Below are positions 19,848 through 27,607 of a DNA stretch of 64,000 nt, in pieces. The notes beneath the pieces were generated by a model. It worked only from the letters and a program-made list of their open reading frames with translations. It searched no databases and was not told where the DNA came from. This DNA is from Alphaproteobacteria bacterium MarineAlpha11_Bin1. GTDB lineage: Bacteria; Pseudomonadota; Alphaproteobacteria; MPNO01; UBA830. A program made the position numbers and the translations under genes. Location of the stretch: positions 1 to 64,000 of the forward strand of contig PTJZ01000005.1 in assembly GCA_002937455.1 (NCBI GenBank). Direction: 5' to 3'. How positions within the stretch are numbered: position 1 is the first letter of the stretch; each line of letters begins with the position of its first letter.

Positions 19848-20864
19848 ATGCTTAGGAATATCTGGTATTTTGGCATCGCGTCTCGTGACTTGCCTATTGG
19901 AAAATTAGTTCACCGGGAAATTTGCGGCGTGCCGATCGTGTTCGGACGAACGTCTTCCGGGAAAGTTTTTGCGTTACGAGATAATTGTCCGCATAGGGGT
20001 GTTCCGCTCTCTGAGGGGCGGATCGATGGAGATCGGGTTGAATGTTGCTATCACGGCTGGATCTTCGGGATAGATGGTAGGTGTGTATCGATTCCCGCGT
20101 TAGTTCAGGAAGATTATGTGGATCTATCTAAAATTACCGTGCAGGTGTTCCCGGTACGCGAAAGCCAAGGAATGTTATGGATCTGGTTCGGCGAGGGAGA
20201 CTGTTCGACCGTACCAATACCCTTGGTTCCTGATGTAGGTGATAGGCCGCCACAGATAGTTCATCCCCTTGAATTCGGTGTGAATATAGATCACGCGGTC
20301 GTGGGTCTTATAGATCCAGCGCATACACCGCATGTGCACGAATCCTGGTGGTGGCGTCGGCCCGAGGAGCGGTCGAACAAGGAAAAGCATTTTGCTCCGA
20401 GCGAACTTGGCTTTGATATGACCGCCCATCGCGCTTCATCTAACTCAAAAATATACAGGATTCTTGGGGGTGCACCGCAGGTTACGATCCGGTTTGCACT
20501 TCCTGGGGTACGGATCGAACATATTAGGGCGGGAAGGAATTTTTACTGCGGTATGACCGCCTGCACGCCTATCGATGAGAACCGGACATTGACCACACAT
20601 ATGATGTGGTGGTCCATGAGATGGCTAACGATCCTTAGGCCAGTCGCCGTGCCGTTTGTTCGGTCCTTCTTGGCTCAGGACCAAGCTGTTTTCGCAAAGC
20701 AAGCGAAGGGTTTGCGCTGGGATCCGCCCCTAAGGCTTACTGGTCAGCCCGATCAGCAAGCGAAGTGGTATTTCAGGCTTAAGAATGAATGGGCGCGATC
20801 TACTGAATCGGGTAAAACGTTCAAGAATCCGCTTTCTGAGACCACACTCCGCTGGCGTAGCTAA
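19848..20864 (+). CDS. Rieske [2Fe-2S] oxygenase, VanA/PaO-like
   Basis: This 338-residue oxygenase alpha subunit has a Rieske cluster motif CPH at 47-49 and CCYHGW with Cys66 and His69, separated by 16 residues as expected. The catalytic domain has the mononuclear iron motif IDPAHTPHVH near 145-155 in the arrangement of the VanA/Tic55/PaO group, which demethylate or oxidise aromatic or cyclic substrates. It needs a reductase that is not encoded nearby. The gene starts 19 bases after the Usp stop, on the same strand, and may be part of that transcript. The substrate is unknown. Confidence 0.87.
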   Translation: MLRNIWYFGIASRDLPIGKLVHREICGVPIVFGRTSSGKVFALRDNCPHRGVPLSEGRIDGDRVECCYHGWIFGIDGRCVSIPALVQEDYVDLSKITVQVFPVRESQGMLWIWFGEGDCSTVPIPLVPDVGDRPPQIVHPLEFGVNIDHAVVGLIDPAHTPHVHESWWWRRPEERSNKEKHFAPSELGFDMTAHRASSNSKIYRILGGAPQVTIRFALPGVRIEHIRAGRNFYCGMTACTPIDENRTLTTHMMWWSMRWLTILRPVAVPFVRSFLAQDQAVFAKQAKGLRWDPPLRLTGQPDQQAKWYFRLKNEWARSTESGKTFKNPLSETTLRWRS

Positions 20865-21174
20865 ATTAATTTTTCCCCGGGGATGTCTCGGCTCTAAGAC
20901 AATAATTGGTTTCTGAGGTTAGATGGAATATTTTTCTGCAATACGGTCCGGCCAAGTATAAATTCCTATAATTATCGTGGCTCGTACATCCGCCTACGCA
21001 TTTTAAATAAAATCCGCATCCGGAATTAAATGAAAGCCAATGAGATTTCAATGGTTTGTCGTTAAGCGAATCTCCAAGAACAGAATCAGGGTTGATCTTC
21101 CGCTTGGGCCACAACATCTTGTATTGTAAAGACTCGTTATTAACAATTAGTTGATTCAGTAGATACACCGCCAG
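20865..21174. other. AT-rich intergenic region before the glucosaminidase gene
   Basis: This 310-base gap has no supported gene. A perfect 10-base palindrome TCCCCGGGGA lies at 20874-20883 just after the Rieske gene stop. A perfect -10 consensus TATAAT lies at 20967-20972 with no matching -35 element. The base composition is more AT-rich than the flanking genes. A minus-strand frame of about 137 codons crosses it (20866-21279) but overlaps the start of the next gene, has many Cys, His and aromatic residues, and looks like chance. Confidence 0.45.
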
Positions 21175-22284
21175 ATGAAAAGCAGGAAGATTAAAAAAAT
21201 CGAATTGGAAAATGGGGAGGGCTTGCAAGGAGAGCTGAGAACGACCGGCTCGGTAGGCGTGAGAAAACCACCCCATCACTTTGGCCGCTTTTCGATCGAA
21301 ACCAAATTTGTTGCGTTAGTGGCACTGTGTGTGACGTCGATGTTCTTCATCAACTTCTATCAATTTTACTTTTCTCCTCTAATGCGACATCAAGGCGGCA
21401 AAGAGGAAAAAATTTCACAAAGCCCCGTTTCGGTTTTGCCACGACAAGTAGATGATGTCAGCGTCACTCCGAGAAGTTTGACGGTAATACCTCGGGGTCT
21501 CCTTAATCAAGCGCGTTACGAGTTAGACGAAGCACCTCAAACTGACCAAATATCAAGTATATCAATAGCTATTTTGCCCGATCAGTTAAAAAAATTACCG
21601 CACGTGCAGCAGCGCAAGATCACATTTATTAAATCTACCCTGCCCCTGATTCTGAAGGTAAATGCTCTAATCGAGATAGAGCGGCATAAAATTGTCAATC
21701 TAAAAGAGCGGATGCCTAAAGGCCAGAAACTCTCTCCTGCGGATACCGCGTGGCTCTCCGAGATCGCTGACCGGTACGGTCTCGAGAGATTTGATCTAGA
21801 AAGGTTTGATCTGGCCTCTCTTCTCAAGCGCGTTGATATCGTTCCGCCGTCACTTGCACTTGCTCAGGCTGCCGAGGAAAGTGGTTGGGGAACGTCGCGT
21901 TTTGCCCGCGAGGGCAACGCATTATTCGGACAGCGGGCCTATCGCGAACACAAAAAGGGTATTATCCCCAAAAACCGCCCAAACGGCTCGAAATTTCGCG
22001 TACGGGCATTCGACCGACTGATTGATGGCGTGAAGGCATATGCGCACAATCTCAACAGCCATTTCGCCTATCAAGACTTTCGAGATCGTCGAGCCAACCT
22101 GCGAGCTAAAAACGATAGTATCGACGGCTATAAATTAGCAGGATCTCTGGTTCGGTATTCTGAACGCGGAGAAGATTATATCGATACAATACGAGTGATT
22201 ATGCGCGAAAATGCCCTGCAGTTGTTCGATTCGGCTTGGGAGGGCAGGCGCATAATGGCTGAGAGCGACGGACCAGGCGCATAA
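21175..22284 (+). CDS. glucosaminidase-domain cell-wall hydrolase (GH73, Bax-like)
   Basis: A 369-residue protein with a basic cytoplasmic N-terminus, one membrane helix (about 44-62), a linker of about 130 residues, and a C-terminal glucosaminidase domain (about 200-350). The catalytic Glu lies in AQAAEESGWGTSRF near 234, followed by GNALFGQ and the RAFDRLIDGVKAYAHNLN block typical of Bax-like GH73 proteins. It should cleave the N-acetylglucosamine linkage in peptidoglycan at the periplasmic face. It lies tail to tail with the polysaccharide deacetylase gene, 23 bases apart. Start choice is not fixed; no strong ribosome binding site is seen. Confidence 0.85.
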   Translation: MKSRKIKKIELENGEGLQGELRTTGSVGVRKPPHHFGRFSIETKFVALVALCVTSMFFINFYQFYFSPLMRHQGGKEEKISQSPVSVLPRQVDDVSVTPRSLTVIPRGLLNQARYELDEAPQTDQISSISIAILPDQLKKLPHVQQRKITFIKSTLPLILKVNALIEIERHKIVNLKERMPKGQKLSPADTAWLSEIADRYGLERFDLERFDLASLLKRVDIVPPSLALAQAAEESGWGTSRFAREGNALFGQRAYREHKKGIIPKNRPNGSKFRVRAFDRLIDGVKAYAHNLNSHFAYQDFRDRRANLRAKNDSIDGYKLAGSLVRYSERGEDYIDTIRVIMRENALQLFDSAWEGRRIMAESDGPGA

Positions 22285-22307
22285 TTCAAACTCTTCTTAA
22301 ATTCCCA

Positions 22308-23339
22308 TCATCTGCCGGGTACAAAAAATTGAAGACCGTACCAGCGCCACCGGCCTGAAGTGGTAGGCATGGTGCAATTGATACGGGCACGGCCCGGCGG
22401 AAACGCCTTTTGGAACCTTACCTCTATCCTTGGACCCAAACGCTCTATATGAAGTTTGCCTTGACCAGCACTGTAACATGCAAGTTGGGGCAGCTGTTTG
22501 ATGGCAGTGCCAATAACGGTAAAACCGAGGTTGGGGGGATTATTAATGAGGGATAGCATAGGATCTGCTGGCGAGACTTCCGCCACGTTTAGAGGCAGGG
22601 CATTAACTGCTAGTTTGAAACGGTTTAAGCTTCCGAAATTCTCGTTCATTGCGAACCGTGGCAGGTATAACATATCCGAATTCGAATGTAATACGCCCGA
22701 ATGCTGTCCAAAGCCTGTAATCAGACCTGCTTCTTTGGAGACTTGGCCCACGGCAAGACTGTATTCTCCATAGGGATACGCGATGATGCTGGGGGTTTTT
22801 CCGATCTCAGCCCTAAACCGGGCGTTAGATTTTCTTAGATCGTTTAGGTTTTGCTCGCGGCCCGACCGAGCCATATGCAGATGCGTATGCGTCTGGCTAC
22901 CGATGGAGACACCGGCCGCCTTTAGCTCACGAATCTGATCCCAGCTCATGTAACCACCGATCTTGCGGTCTATCGGATCCGTCGCGACAAAAAGGGTAAA
23001 CGGTAGGCCCGCTTTCTTAAGTCGAGGGAAAGCTTTACGATAAACTGAGAGAAAGGCATCGTCGATCGATATGCCTACTGTTCGATTTGGTAGCGGTTGT
23101 CTCGCCTTCAGCTTCGCGACAATTTCCGGGATGGGAAGCACGGCGTATTTTGACTTAGCTAGCTCTTTGAGGTGGGCCTCAAACTGGGCAATTCGTATGT
23201 TGGTAGATGGATATGTGTTCTCGCCAAACCGGTGATACATCATCACAACGGCAGAATCGGCGGCCATCACCGGTACTTTTAGACCGATAAAGACTGCGAG
23301 TGTAATTGCGCCAAATCTAACCATCTTCTTCCTAAACAT
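22308..23339 (-). CDS. polysaccharide deacetylase (NodB domain), exported
   Basis: This 343-residue protein has a signal peptide ending about residue 27 (VMAADSA). The NodB-type carbohydrate esterase 4 domain follows: VVMMYHRF, the catalytic Asp pair in SIDDAF at 93-94, and the metal-binding SQTHTHLH with His151 and His155, then AYPYGEYS. The last 120 residues form a beta-rich module I do not recognise. CE4 enzymes remove acetyl groups from chitin-like or peptidoglycan sugars. The start may be the ATG at 23339 or 23324; neither has a well-spaced ribosome binding site. The VanX-type gene lies 94 bases upstream on the same strand. Confidence 0.87.
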   Translation of the reverse strand: MFRKKMVRFGAITLAVFIGLKVPVMAADSAVVMMYHRFGENTYPSTNIRIAQFEAHLKELAKSKYAVLPIPEIVAKLKARQPLPNRTVGISIDDAFLSVYRKAFPRLKKAGLPFTLFVATDPIDRKIGGYMSWDQIRELKAAGVSIGSQTHTHLHMARSGREQNLNDLRKSNARFRAEIGKTPSIIAYPYGEYSLAVGQVSKEAGLITGFGQHSGVLHSNSDMLYLPRFAMNENFGSLNRFKLAVNALPLNVAEVSPADPMLSLINNPPNLGFTVIGTAIKQLPQLACYSAGQGKLHIERLGPRIEVRFQKAFPPGRARINCTMPTTSGRWRWYGLQFFVPGR

Positions 23340-23433
23340 TTATGTTGGTTCGCCGCCAGCTGGATTTAAACTACGAGGAATTCTACCTGCAAGCTGGCTA
23401 TGTGCATAGATTGTTCCACGCCGTCTCGCCATT

Positions 23434-23997
23434 TTATTCCCTCGGCGGCATCATCGGCTCATTCAACGAGTCGTCGCCAAGAATTTGGTAACGCCGGGAA
23501 TTAAAGAGCTGATAATGCCACCATTCGTTGCGGTAGAAGTCCCAGCCTGCAGTGGTCATAATACCCATCAGCAGATACCGATTGCGTTGGGCATTAGGGG
23601 AAATGTCTGTATTTCCATGGTGCGAGAGGGGTGTAAACGCGTCGAAAGTAGTACCCATTTCGAGCGCATTCTTCCTTTCATCCAACAAGGTCAGATCTAT
23701 TGCGACTCCCCGAGAATGAGGCGATCCGTGGTCTGGGTTTGCCAGGAAGTCAGGGTCCGGCGTATGACTCCAGAGCGCCAATTGCGCCTCCGATGGCCTA
23801 AAAGCATCAAATATACGGAGACGAAGCCCTAGCCTCGCAGCAAGCTCGACCGCCTTTGACAAACATTTAGCTGCGTCTGGATGGAGGTAGCATCCAGGCC
23901 GACTATAAACTGGTTTTCCAGTGAAATTATTAGAGGTCGCGTACGCGATATGAAAATCGACGTCAAACTCGGGGGGCGTAACTTCAACAAGTTTCAT
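23434..23997 (-). CDS. ddpX: D-alanyl-D-alanine dipeptidase (VanX/DdpX family)
   Basis: This 187-residue zinc dipeptidase has the full M15D signature: SPHSRGVAIDLT with zinc ligands His94 and Asp101, the catalytic Glu158 and zinc ligand His161 in NEWWHY, and the substrate-binding Arg67 in FDAFRPSE. It splits D-Ala-D-Ala. Outside resistance clusters such enzymes usually serve wall recycling or D-Ala catabolism. There is no signal peptide, so a cytoplasmic location is expected. No vanH or vanA partner is present, so this is not evidence of glycopeptide resistance. It is divergent from tsaB with 78 bases between. Confidence 0.92.
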   Translation of the reverse strand: MKLVEVTPPEFDVDFHIAYATSNNFTGKPVYSRPGCYLHPDAAKCLSKAVELAARLGLRLRIFDAFRPSEAQLALWSHTPDPDFLANPDHGSPHSRGVAIDLTLLDERKNALEMGTTFDAFTPLSHHGNTDISPNAQRNRYLLMGIMTTAGWDFYRNEWWHYQLFNSRRYQILGDDSLNEPMMPPRE

Positions 23998-24075
23998 ATG
24001 GTTCTTCCCCTAAAGTTCGAGCATAAAGTTATTATCAAGATTACGAATTGGGCCAAATAGTTATCACTTTTAAAA

Positions 24076-24780
24076 ATGCGTAAAATCCTGTCAATCGATA
24101 CAAGTGCCGATTTCTGCGGCGTCGCAATCCTACGGGGTGAGTCTGTGCTATCGAGACACTCATTAGCGATGTCTCGGGGCCACGCAGAGGCGCTTATACC
24201 TCTGGTCAAGAACTTATGCGCTGATGCTAATATCACACCATCTGCCTTCGACTTGATTAGCGTCACCATTGGCCCAGGATCCTTTACCGGAGTCCGAACC
24301 GGTATCTCGGCGGCCAAGGGATTTGCCCTCGTCGCTGACTGTCCCGCCATCGGGGTTTCCTCATTGCACGCTGTTGCTGCAGCCGTACCAACCAATGATG
24401 CTCAGCCCATATTGATTGTATTAGATACTCGCCGAGCTGATTACTTTGTCCAGCTATTCGATCGTGATACTACGCCGATAGATCTCCCCTCAACTATGGA
24501 TTCTATAGGCATTCGGGAGTTGATCCGCATACACCGGCCCGTTGTCGCTGGAAATGCGCTTGGCCGCCTACGTAAAGAGGAAAGTATATCCGGAATGGGC
24601 GATTTCGAGAGTTTCAGTGGTGATGGCGTTCCAGACCCAGTCTTGGTCGCCGGCATTGCAGAGAAAATTATAGATAGTCGCAGGGTGGCCTCGAATACGT
24701 TGGCCCCCTTATATCTTCGGAGCCCTGAGGCGAAGATACCCCGTTGGGGTGGACGCCTGAAGAATAAGCCGAGCGGTTAG
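24076..24780 (+). CDS. tsaB: tRNA threonylcarbamoyladenosine biosynthesis protein TsaB
   Basis: This 234-residue ASKHA-fold protein pairs with TsaD and TsaE to form t6A at position 37 of ANN-decoding tRNAs. The N-terminus ILSIDTSADFCGVAIL is the phosphate-binding strand turn, and GPGSFTGVRTGISAAKGFA near 73-91 is the TsaB signature. The C-terminal region is shorter and variable, as usual. rimI follows 37 bases later; the tsaB-rimI pair is widespread. No ribosome binding site is obvious before the ATG. Confidence 0.95.
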   Translation: MRKILSIDTSADFCGVAILRGESVLSRHSLAMSRGHAEALIPLVKNLCADANITPSAFDLISVTIGPGSFTGVRTGISAAKGFALVADCPAIGVSSLHAVAAAVPTNDAQPILIVLDTRRADYFVQLFDRDTTPIDLPSTMDSIGIRELIRIHRPVVAGNALGRLRKEESISGMGDFESFSGDGVPDPVLVAGIAEKIIDSRRVASNTLAPLYLRSPEAKIPRWGGRLKNKPSG

Positions 24781-24816
24781 GCTAGAAAAAAGCCTAAAGA
24801 CGAGGAATACAGAGAG

Positions 24817-25302
24817 ATGAAAGGTTACGAAATAGCGATCATTGAGGAAAATGATATCGGTATGATTTCGAGAATCCACACTATGTCGTTTGATGATGCT
24901 TGGAGCGGTGCGATGATCCGACGAATTCTTTCTACACCGGGGTCATTTGGCATCGTTGCCAAACTGAGCAGACGATGGTCGATTGCTGGTTTCGCGCTTG
25001 GACGTATCGCTGCCAACGAGTGCGAAATACTTTCTTTGGCGGTGGCGCCGGATCATCGGGGTGCTCACGTGGGAGCAATGCTGCTTGATGGTGCCATACA
25101 TCAAGCGAAAAATGGCGGAGCGGAAAAACTATTTCTAGAGGTGGCGGAAGATAATAACGTGGCCCGCGCTTTATACGTCAGCCGCGGGTTTGTGGCTGTT
25201 GGACGGCGGCAAAACTACTATACTCGCAATGATGGAACATCGGCTGCTGCTGTTACGATGTCCCGTTATCTTAAAACCGAAACGCTGAATGCGGGAAGAT
25301 AG
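24817..25302 (+). CDS. rimI: ribosomal-protein-alanine N-acetyltransferase RimI
   Basis: This 161-residue GNAT enzyme is predicted to acetylate the N-terminal Ala of ribosomal protein S18 and perhaps others. The acetyl-CoA motif A appears as LSLAVAPDHRGAHVGAMLLD near 71-90, followed by LEVAEDNNVARALYVSRGF and the late RQNYYTRNDG segment typical of RimI. It follows tsaB. The next gene is in the opposite direction, seven bases away. GAGG and AGAG strings before the ATG could serve as ribosome binding sites. Confidence 0.9.
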   Translation: MKGYEIAIIEENDIGMISRIHTMSFDDAWSGAMIRRILSTPGSFGIVAKLSRRWSIAGFALGRIAANECEILSLAVAPDHRGAHVGAMLLDGAIHQAKNGGAEKLFLEVAEDNNVARALYVSRGFVAVGRRQNYYTRNDGTSAAAVTMSRYLKTETLNAGR

Positions 25303-25309
25303 CGCAAAT

Positions 25310-25594
25310 CTATATTTGATTCTTCCGGATTAACACCCGGTGGACCGCCTGTTTATTCTCTTCTCTATCGGCCGGCTCGACTGAATTCTCCGATTCCACA
25401 GATACAACCGTGTGCCCTAACTCGGTGACAGAAGCCGGCACGTTCTTAAGAGACTCAAATCCCCGGAGCCTAATTTCTAGGATTTCACTCTCCGACATTT
25501 TCTCCAACTCAAGCCGCACTTTGACAAAAGTCATCGGGCAAGATTCTTCAGTGATATCCACGAAATAGTCAGAGCCAGATCTTTTTATTCTCAT
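25310..25594 (-). CDS. TusA-like sulfurtransferase-fold protein
   Basis: This 94-residue protein has the TusA/SirA fold pattern: an early strand VDITEESCP, a helix MTFVKVRLELEKM, then a strand-helix-strand. The active-site Cys lies in CPMT, where canonical TusA has Cys-Pro-x-Pro; the second Pro is Thr here. The same CPMTFV variant occurs, as far as I recall, in other alphaproteobacterial members of the family. TusA-like proteins relay persulfide sulfur, but the role of this subgroup is not established. It ends seven bases from rimI (convergent) and starts 85 bases from mucR (divergent). Confidence 0.78.
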   Translation of the reverse strand: MRIKRSGSDYFVDITEESCPMTFVKVRLELEKMSESEILEIRLRGFESLKNVPASVTELGHTVVSVESENSVEPADREENKQAVHRVLIRKNQI

Positions 25595-25679
25595 CTAACA
25601 ATTACTATAAAAAATATATTGCGGAGGTCAGGCCACAATCTTATAAACTCGGCCTTTAATTTGTGCAAAGGTGAGGCCT

Positions 25680-26087
25680 ATGGCTGACACTTATATTGCT
25701 GATAGCAAAGACGTAATTGCTTGGACTGCCGAGATAGTAGCGTCGCACCTGCAAAACAACAATGTTGATATAAGTGATCTGCCTCAGCTTATTAAAACCG
25801 TTCACGATTCGCTAATCGGCCTAACCGGTCAATATACTGGAGAAAAACCACAGCCTGCGGTCTCGGTCCGCCGATCTGTTACGCCCGATTATATAATCTG
25901 CCTCGAAGACGGCCGAAAACTGAAGATGATGAAAAGGCATTTGTGGACAGCCTATGGTATGACGCCTGAAGTGTATCGAGAAAAATGGGGGCTTCCAGCC
26001 GATTACCCTATGGTCGCACCTAACTATGCTAAACAACGGAGTTCCCTGGCAAAAAAAATTGGCCTCGGAAAGCGGCGGGATAGCTGA
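25680..26087 (+). CDS. mucR: MucR/Ros family transcriptional regulator
   Basis: A 135-residue DNA-binding protein of the alphaproteobacterial MucR family. The prokaryotic zinc-finger core is clear: SVTPDYIICLEDGRKLKMMKRHLWTAYGMTPEVYREKWG (first Cys in IICLED, His in KRHL), then LPADYPMVAPNYAKQRSSLAKKIGLG, nearly invariant in the family. Only one Cys of the finger pair is present, as in many MucR proteins. MucR proteins act as H-NS-like silencers of surface polysaccharide, motility and cell-cycle genes. The ATG at 25680 has AAAGG eight bases upstream; the GTG at 25671 is less likely. TATAAA about 40 bases upstream could be a -10 element. Confidence 0.92.
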   Translation: MADTYIADSKDVIAWTAEIVASHLQNNNVDISDLPQLIKTVHDSLIGLTGQYTGEKPQPAVSVRRSVTPDYIICLEDGRKLKMMKRHLWTAYGMTPEVYREKWGLPADYPMVAPNYAKQRSSLAKKIGLGKRRDS

Positions 26088-26161
26088 TAGGCTTGGTCAT
26101 GATACCCGGCCATACTTTGACAATTTTTGACTAAATCGGCTGCCTCGCATAAGTTATTGGT

Positions 26162-26614
26162 GTGGATACATCATTGCCCTCTCACATCGAAGCGCTCTGT
26201 AAAGATAAGGGCCTGAAAATGACTGGTCAGCGACGGGTGATCGCTAGGGTTTTATCTGAGTCCGACGATCATCCAGACGCTGAAGAACTTCATCGACGCG
26301 CGGTTTTAATTGATGACCGGATTAGTATGGCGACCGTGTATCGAACGGTACGTCTCTTCGAAGAGGCCAGCATACTTGAACGCCATGATTTTGGTGATGG
26401 ACGCGCTCGATATGAAACGGCTGAGGATGGCGACGGCCATCATCATCACATTATAAACATGCGAACCGGCGAGGTCGTAGAGTTTGAAGATGCGGCGCTC
26501 GAGGAGCTTAAACAAAAGATCGCAACTGAACTGGGGTACAAGATTGTTGGAGAACGGCTCGAGCTGTATTGTATCCCGTTGGACGATAACTCCGATGAAG
26601 GTAAGAATAAGTGA
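26162..26614 (+). CDS. fur: ferric uptake family regulator Fur
   Basis: This 150-residue Fur-family repressor starts at GTG. The winged-helix domain includes GLKMTGQRRVIARVLSE and the recognition helix region ISMATVYRTVRLFEEA. The hinge has HDFGDGRARYE, and the metal-binding part has a His cluster HHHHI near 96-100. In Alphaproteobacteria, Fur-like proteins of this type sense iron or manganese (Fur/Mur). The window does not decide which. No convincing ribosome binding site precedes the GTG. It follows mucR by 74 bases on the same strand. Confidence 0.92.
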   Translation: MDTSLPSHIEALCKDKGLKMTGQRRVIARVLSESDDHPDAEELHRRAVLIDDRISMATVYRTVRLFEEASILERHDFGDGRARYETAEDGDGHHHHIINMRTGEVVEFEDAALEELKQKIATELGYKIVGERLELYCIPLDDNSDEGKNK

Positions 26615-26627
26615 CGCGTCCGAGCGC

Positions 26628-26653
26628 GGCTCCTAATACTTTGGAGCCTGTTT
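26628..26653 (+). terminator. possible terminator after fur
   Basis: GGCTCC at 26628-26633 pairs with GGAGCC at 26643-26648 around a nine-base loop, followed by TGTTTG. The U tract is short, so strength is doubtful. A second AT-flanked hairpin (CGGGAA at 26678-26683, TTCCCG at 26689-26694, then GTTTTG) lies before olsB and could add to termination or act in its leader. Confidence 0.4.
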
Positions 26654-26779
26654 GATGGACTGGGCTGGCTCCGCTAGCGGGAATCTTTTTCCCGGTTTTG
26701 CCAATCGAGCCGTGATTTTCGCAAGATTTTGCTCAAAAATAGAGGCGGAAGTGACTCGGCGTGCTGCGGAGAGGCTGTA

Positions 26780-27604
26780 ATGGACGGAGGAAAATCTTCC
26801 GCCGCATTTGATCCGATAAAAGTCGGGAACCTTGTGGCGAGGCTGGCATTTGATGATGCGGAAATAGAGGCTGCTCAGGCCCTCCGCTACCGGGTATTCT
26901 ACGAAGAAATGTCAGCGCACCCCTCGGCGGCGGTGGAGGCCGCAAAACGCGATTTTGATCGCTTTGATGCGATCTGTGACCATCTCTTGGTGATCGATAC
27001 ACAACGTACAGATTTACCCGGCGGTGTGGTAGGTACCTATCGCCTATTGCGCAGCAGCGTCGCTAACAAGAACGACGGTTTCTATACGTCTAGCGAGTAT
27101 GAAATTTCAAGGATTGTTGGCACTGACAGTGAAACTCTTGAGCTGGGCAGATCCTGTGTGGAGGAAGAGTATCGCAATCGACCGACGATGCAGCTTTTAT
27201 GGCAAAGTATTGCGCAATATATTTTTCGCTACGATGTCAGCATTATGTTTGGATGCGCTAGCATGCCAGGCACGGATCCCGTAGCCCTCGCATTACCCCT
27301 CTCTTATCTCTACCATTATCATCTGGCACCGCCAGCACTAAGGCCGCGAGCGCTGGAAGATCGATACGTGGATATGCGATTGCTGCCGGAAGATGAGATT
27401 GATCAGCGTCGCGCGCTTGCTAAGCTACCACCCTTGATCAAGGGTTATTTACGCCTTGGTGGCTTCGTTGGTGACGGGGCGGTAGTTGATAGAGATTTTA
27501 ATACCACTGATGTAAGCATCGTGGTGAAGACCGACCTCGTCACAGACAAGTATTTTAAACACTACGAACGAAAAAGCCGTCGTGACGGCGAAGAGGAGGC
27601 TTGA
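26780..27604 (+). CDS. olsB: ornithine N-acyltransferase OlsB (lyso-ornithine lipid synthesis)
   Basis: This 274-residue GNAT-like enzyme transfers a 3-hydroxyacyl chain from acyl carrier protein to the amino group of ornithine, the first step of ornithine lipid synthesis. Visible family blocks are ALRYRVFYEEM near 35-45, FDAICDHLLVID, GTYRLLR, ELGRSCVEEEYRNRP and the late LPPLIKGYLRLGGFVGDGAVVD. The ATG at 26780 has GGAG eight bases upstream; a longer frame from TTG 26729 lacks support. olsA follows after three bases. Ornithine lipids contain no phosphorus and often replace phospholipids under phosphate limitation. Confidence 0.93.
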   Translation: MDGGKSSAAFDPIKVGNLVARLAFDDAEIEAAQALRYRVFYEEMSAHPSAAVEAAKRDFDRFDAICDHLLVIDTQRTDLPGGVVGTYRLLRSSVANKNDGFYTSSEYEISRIVGTDSETLELGRSCVEEEYRNRPTMQLLWQSIAQYIFRYDVSIMFGCASMPGTDPVALALPLSYLYHYHLAPPALRPRALEDRYVDMRLLPEDEIDQRRALAKLPPLIKGYLRLGGFVGDGAVVDRDFNTTDVSIVVKTDLVTDKYFKHYERKSRRDGEEEA

Positions 27605-27607
27605 ACG

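Noticed and set aside
20866..21279. Minus-strand frame of 137 codons between the Rieske and glucosaminidase genes
   Set aside because: It overlaps the start of the glucosaminidase gene, has an odd composition rich in Cys, His and aromatic residues, and shows no domain.
23434..23997. Vancomycin-resistance gene
   Set aside because: The VanX-type enzyme is real, but there is no vanH, vanA or regulator nearby, and such dipeptidases are common in Gram-negative wall recycling.
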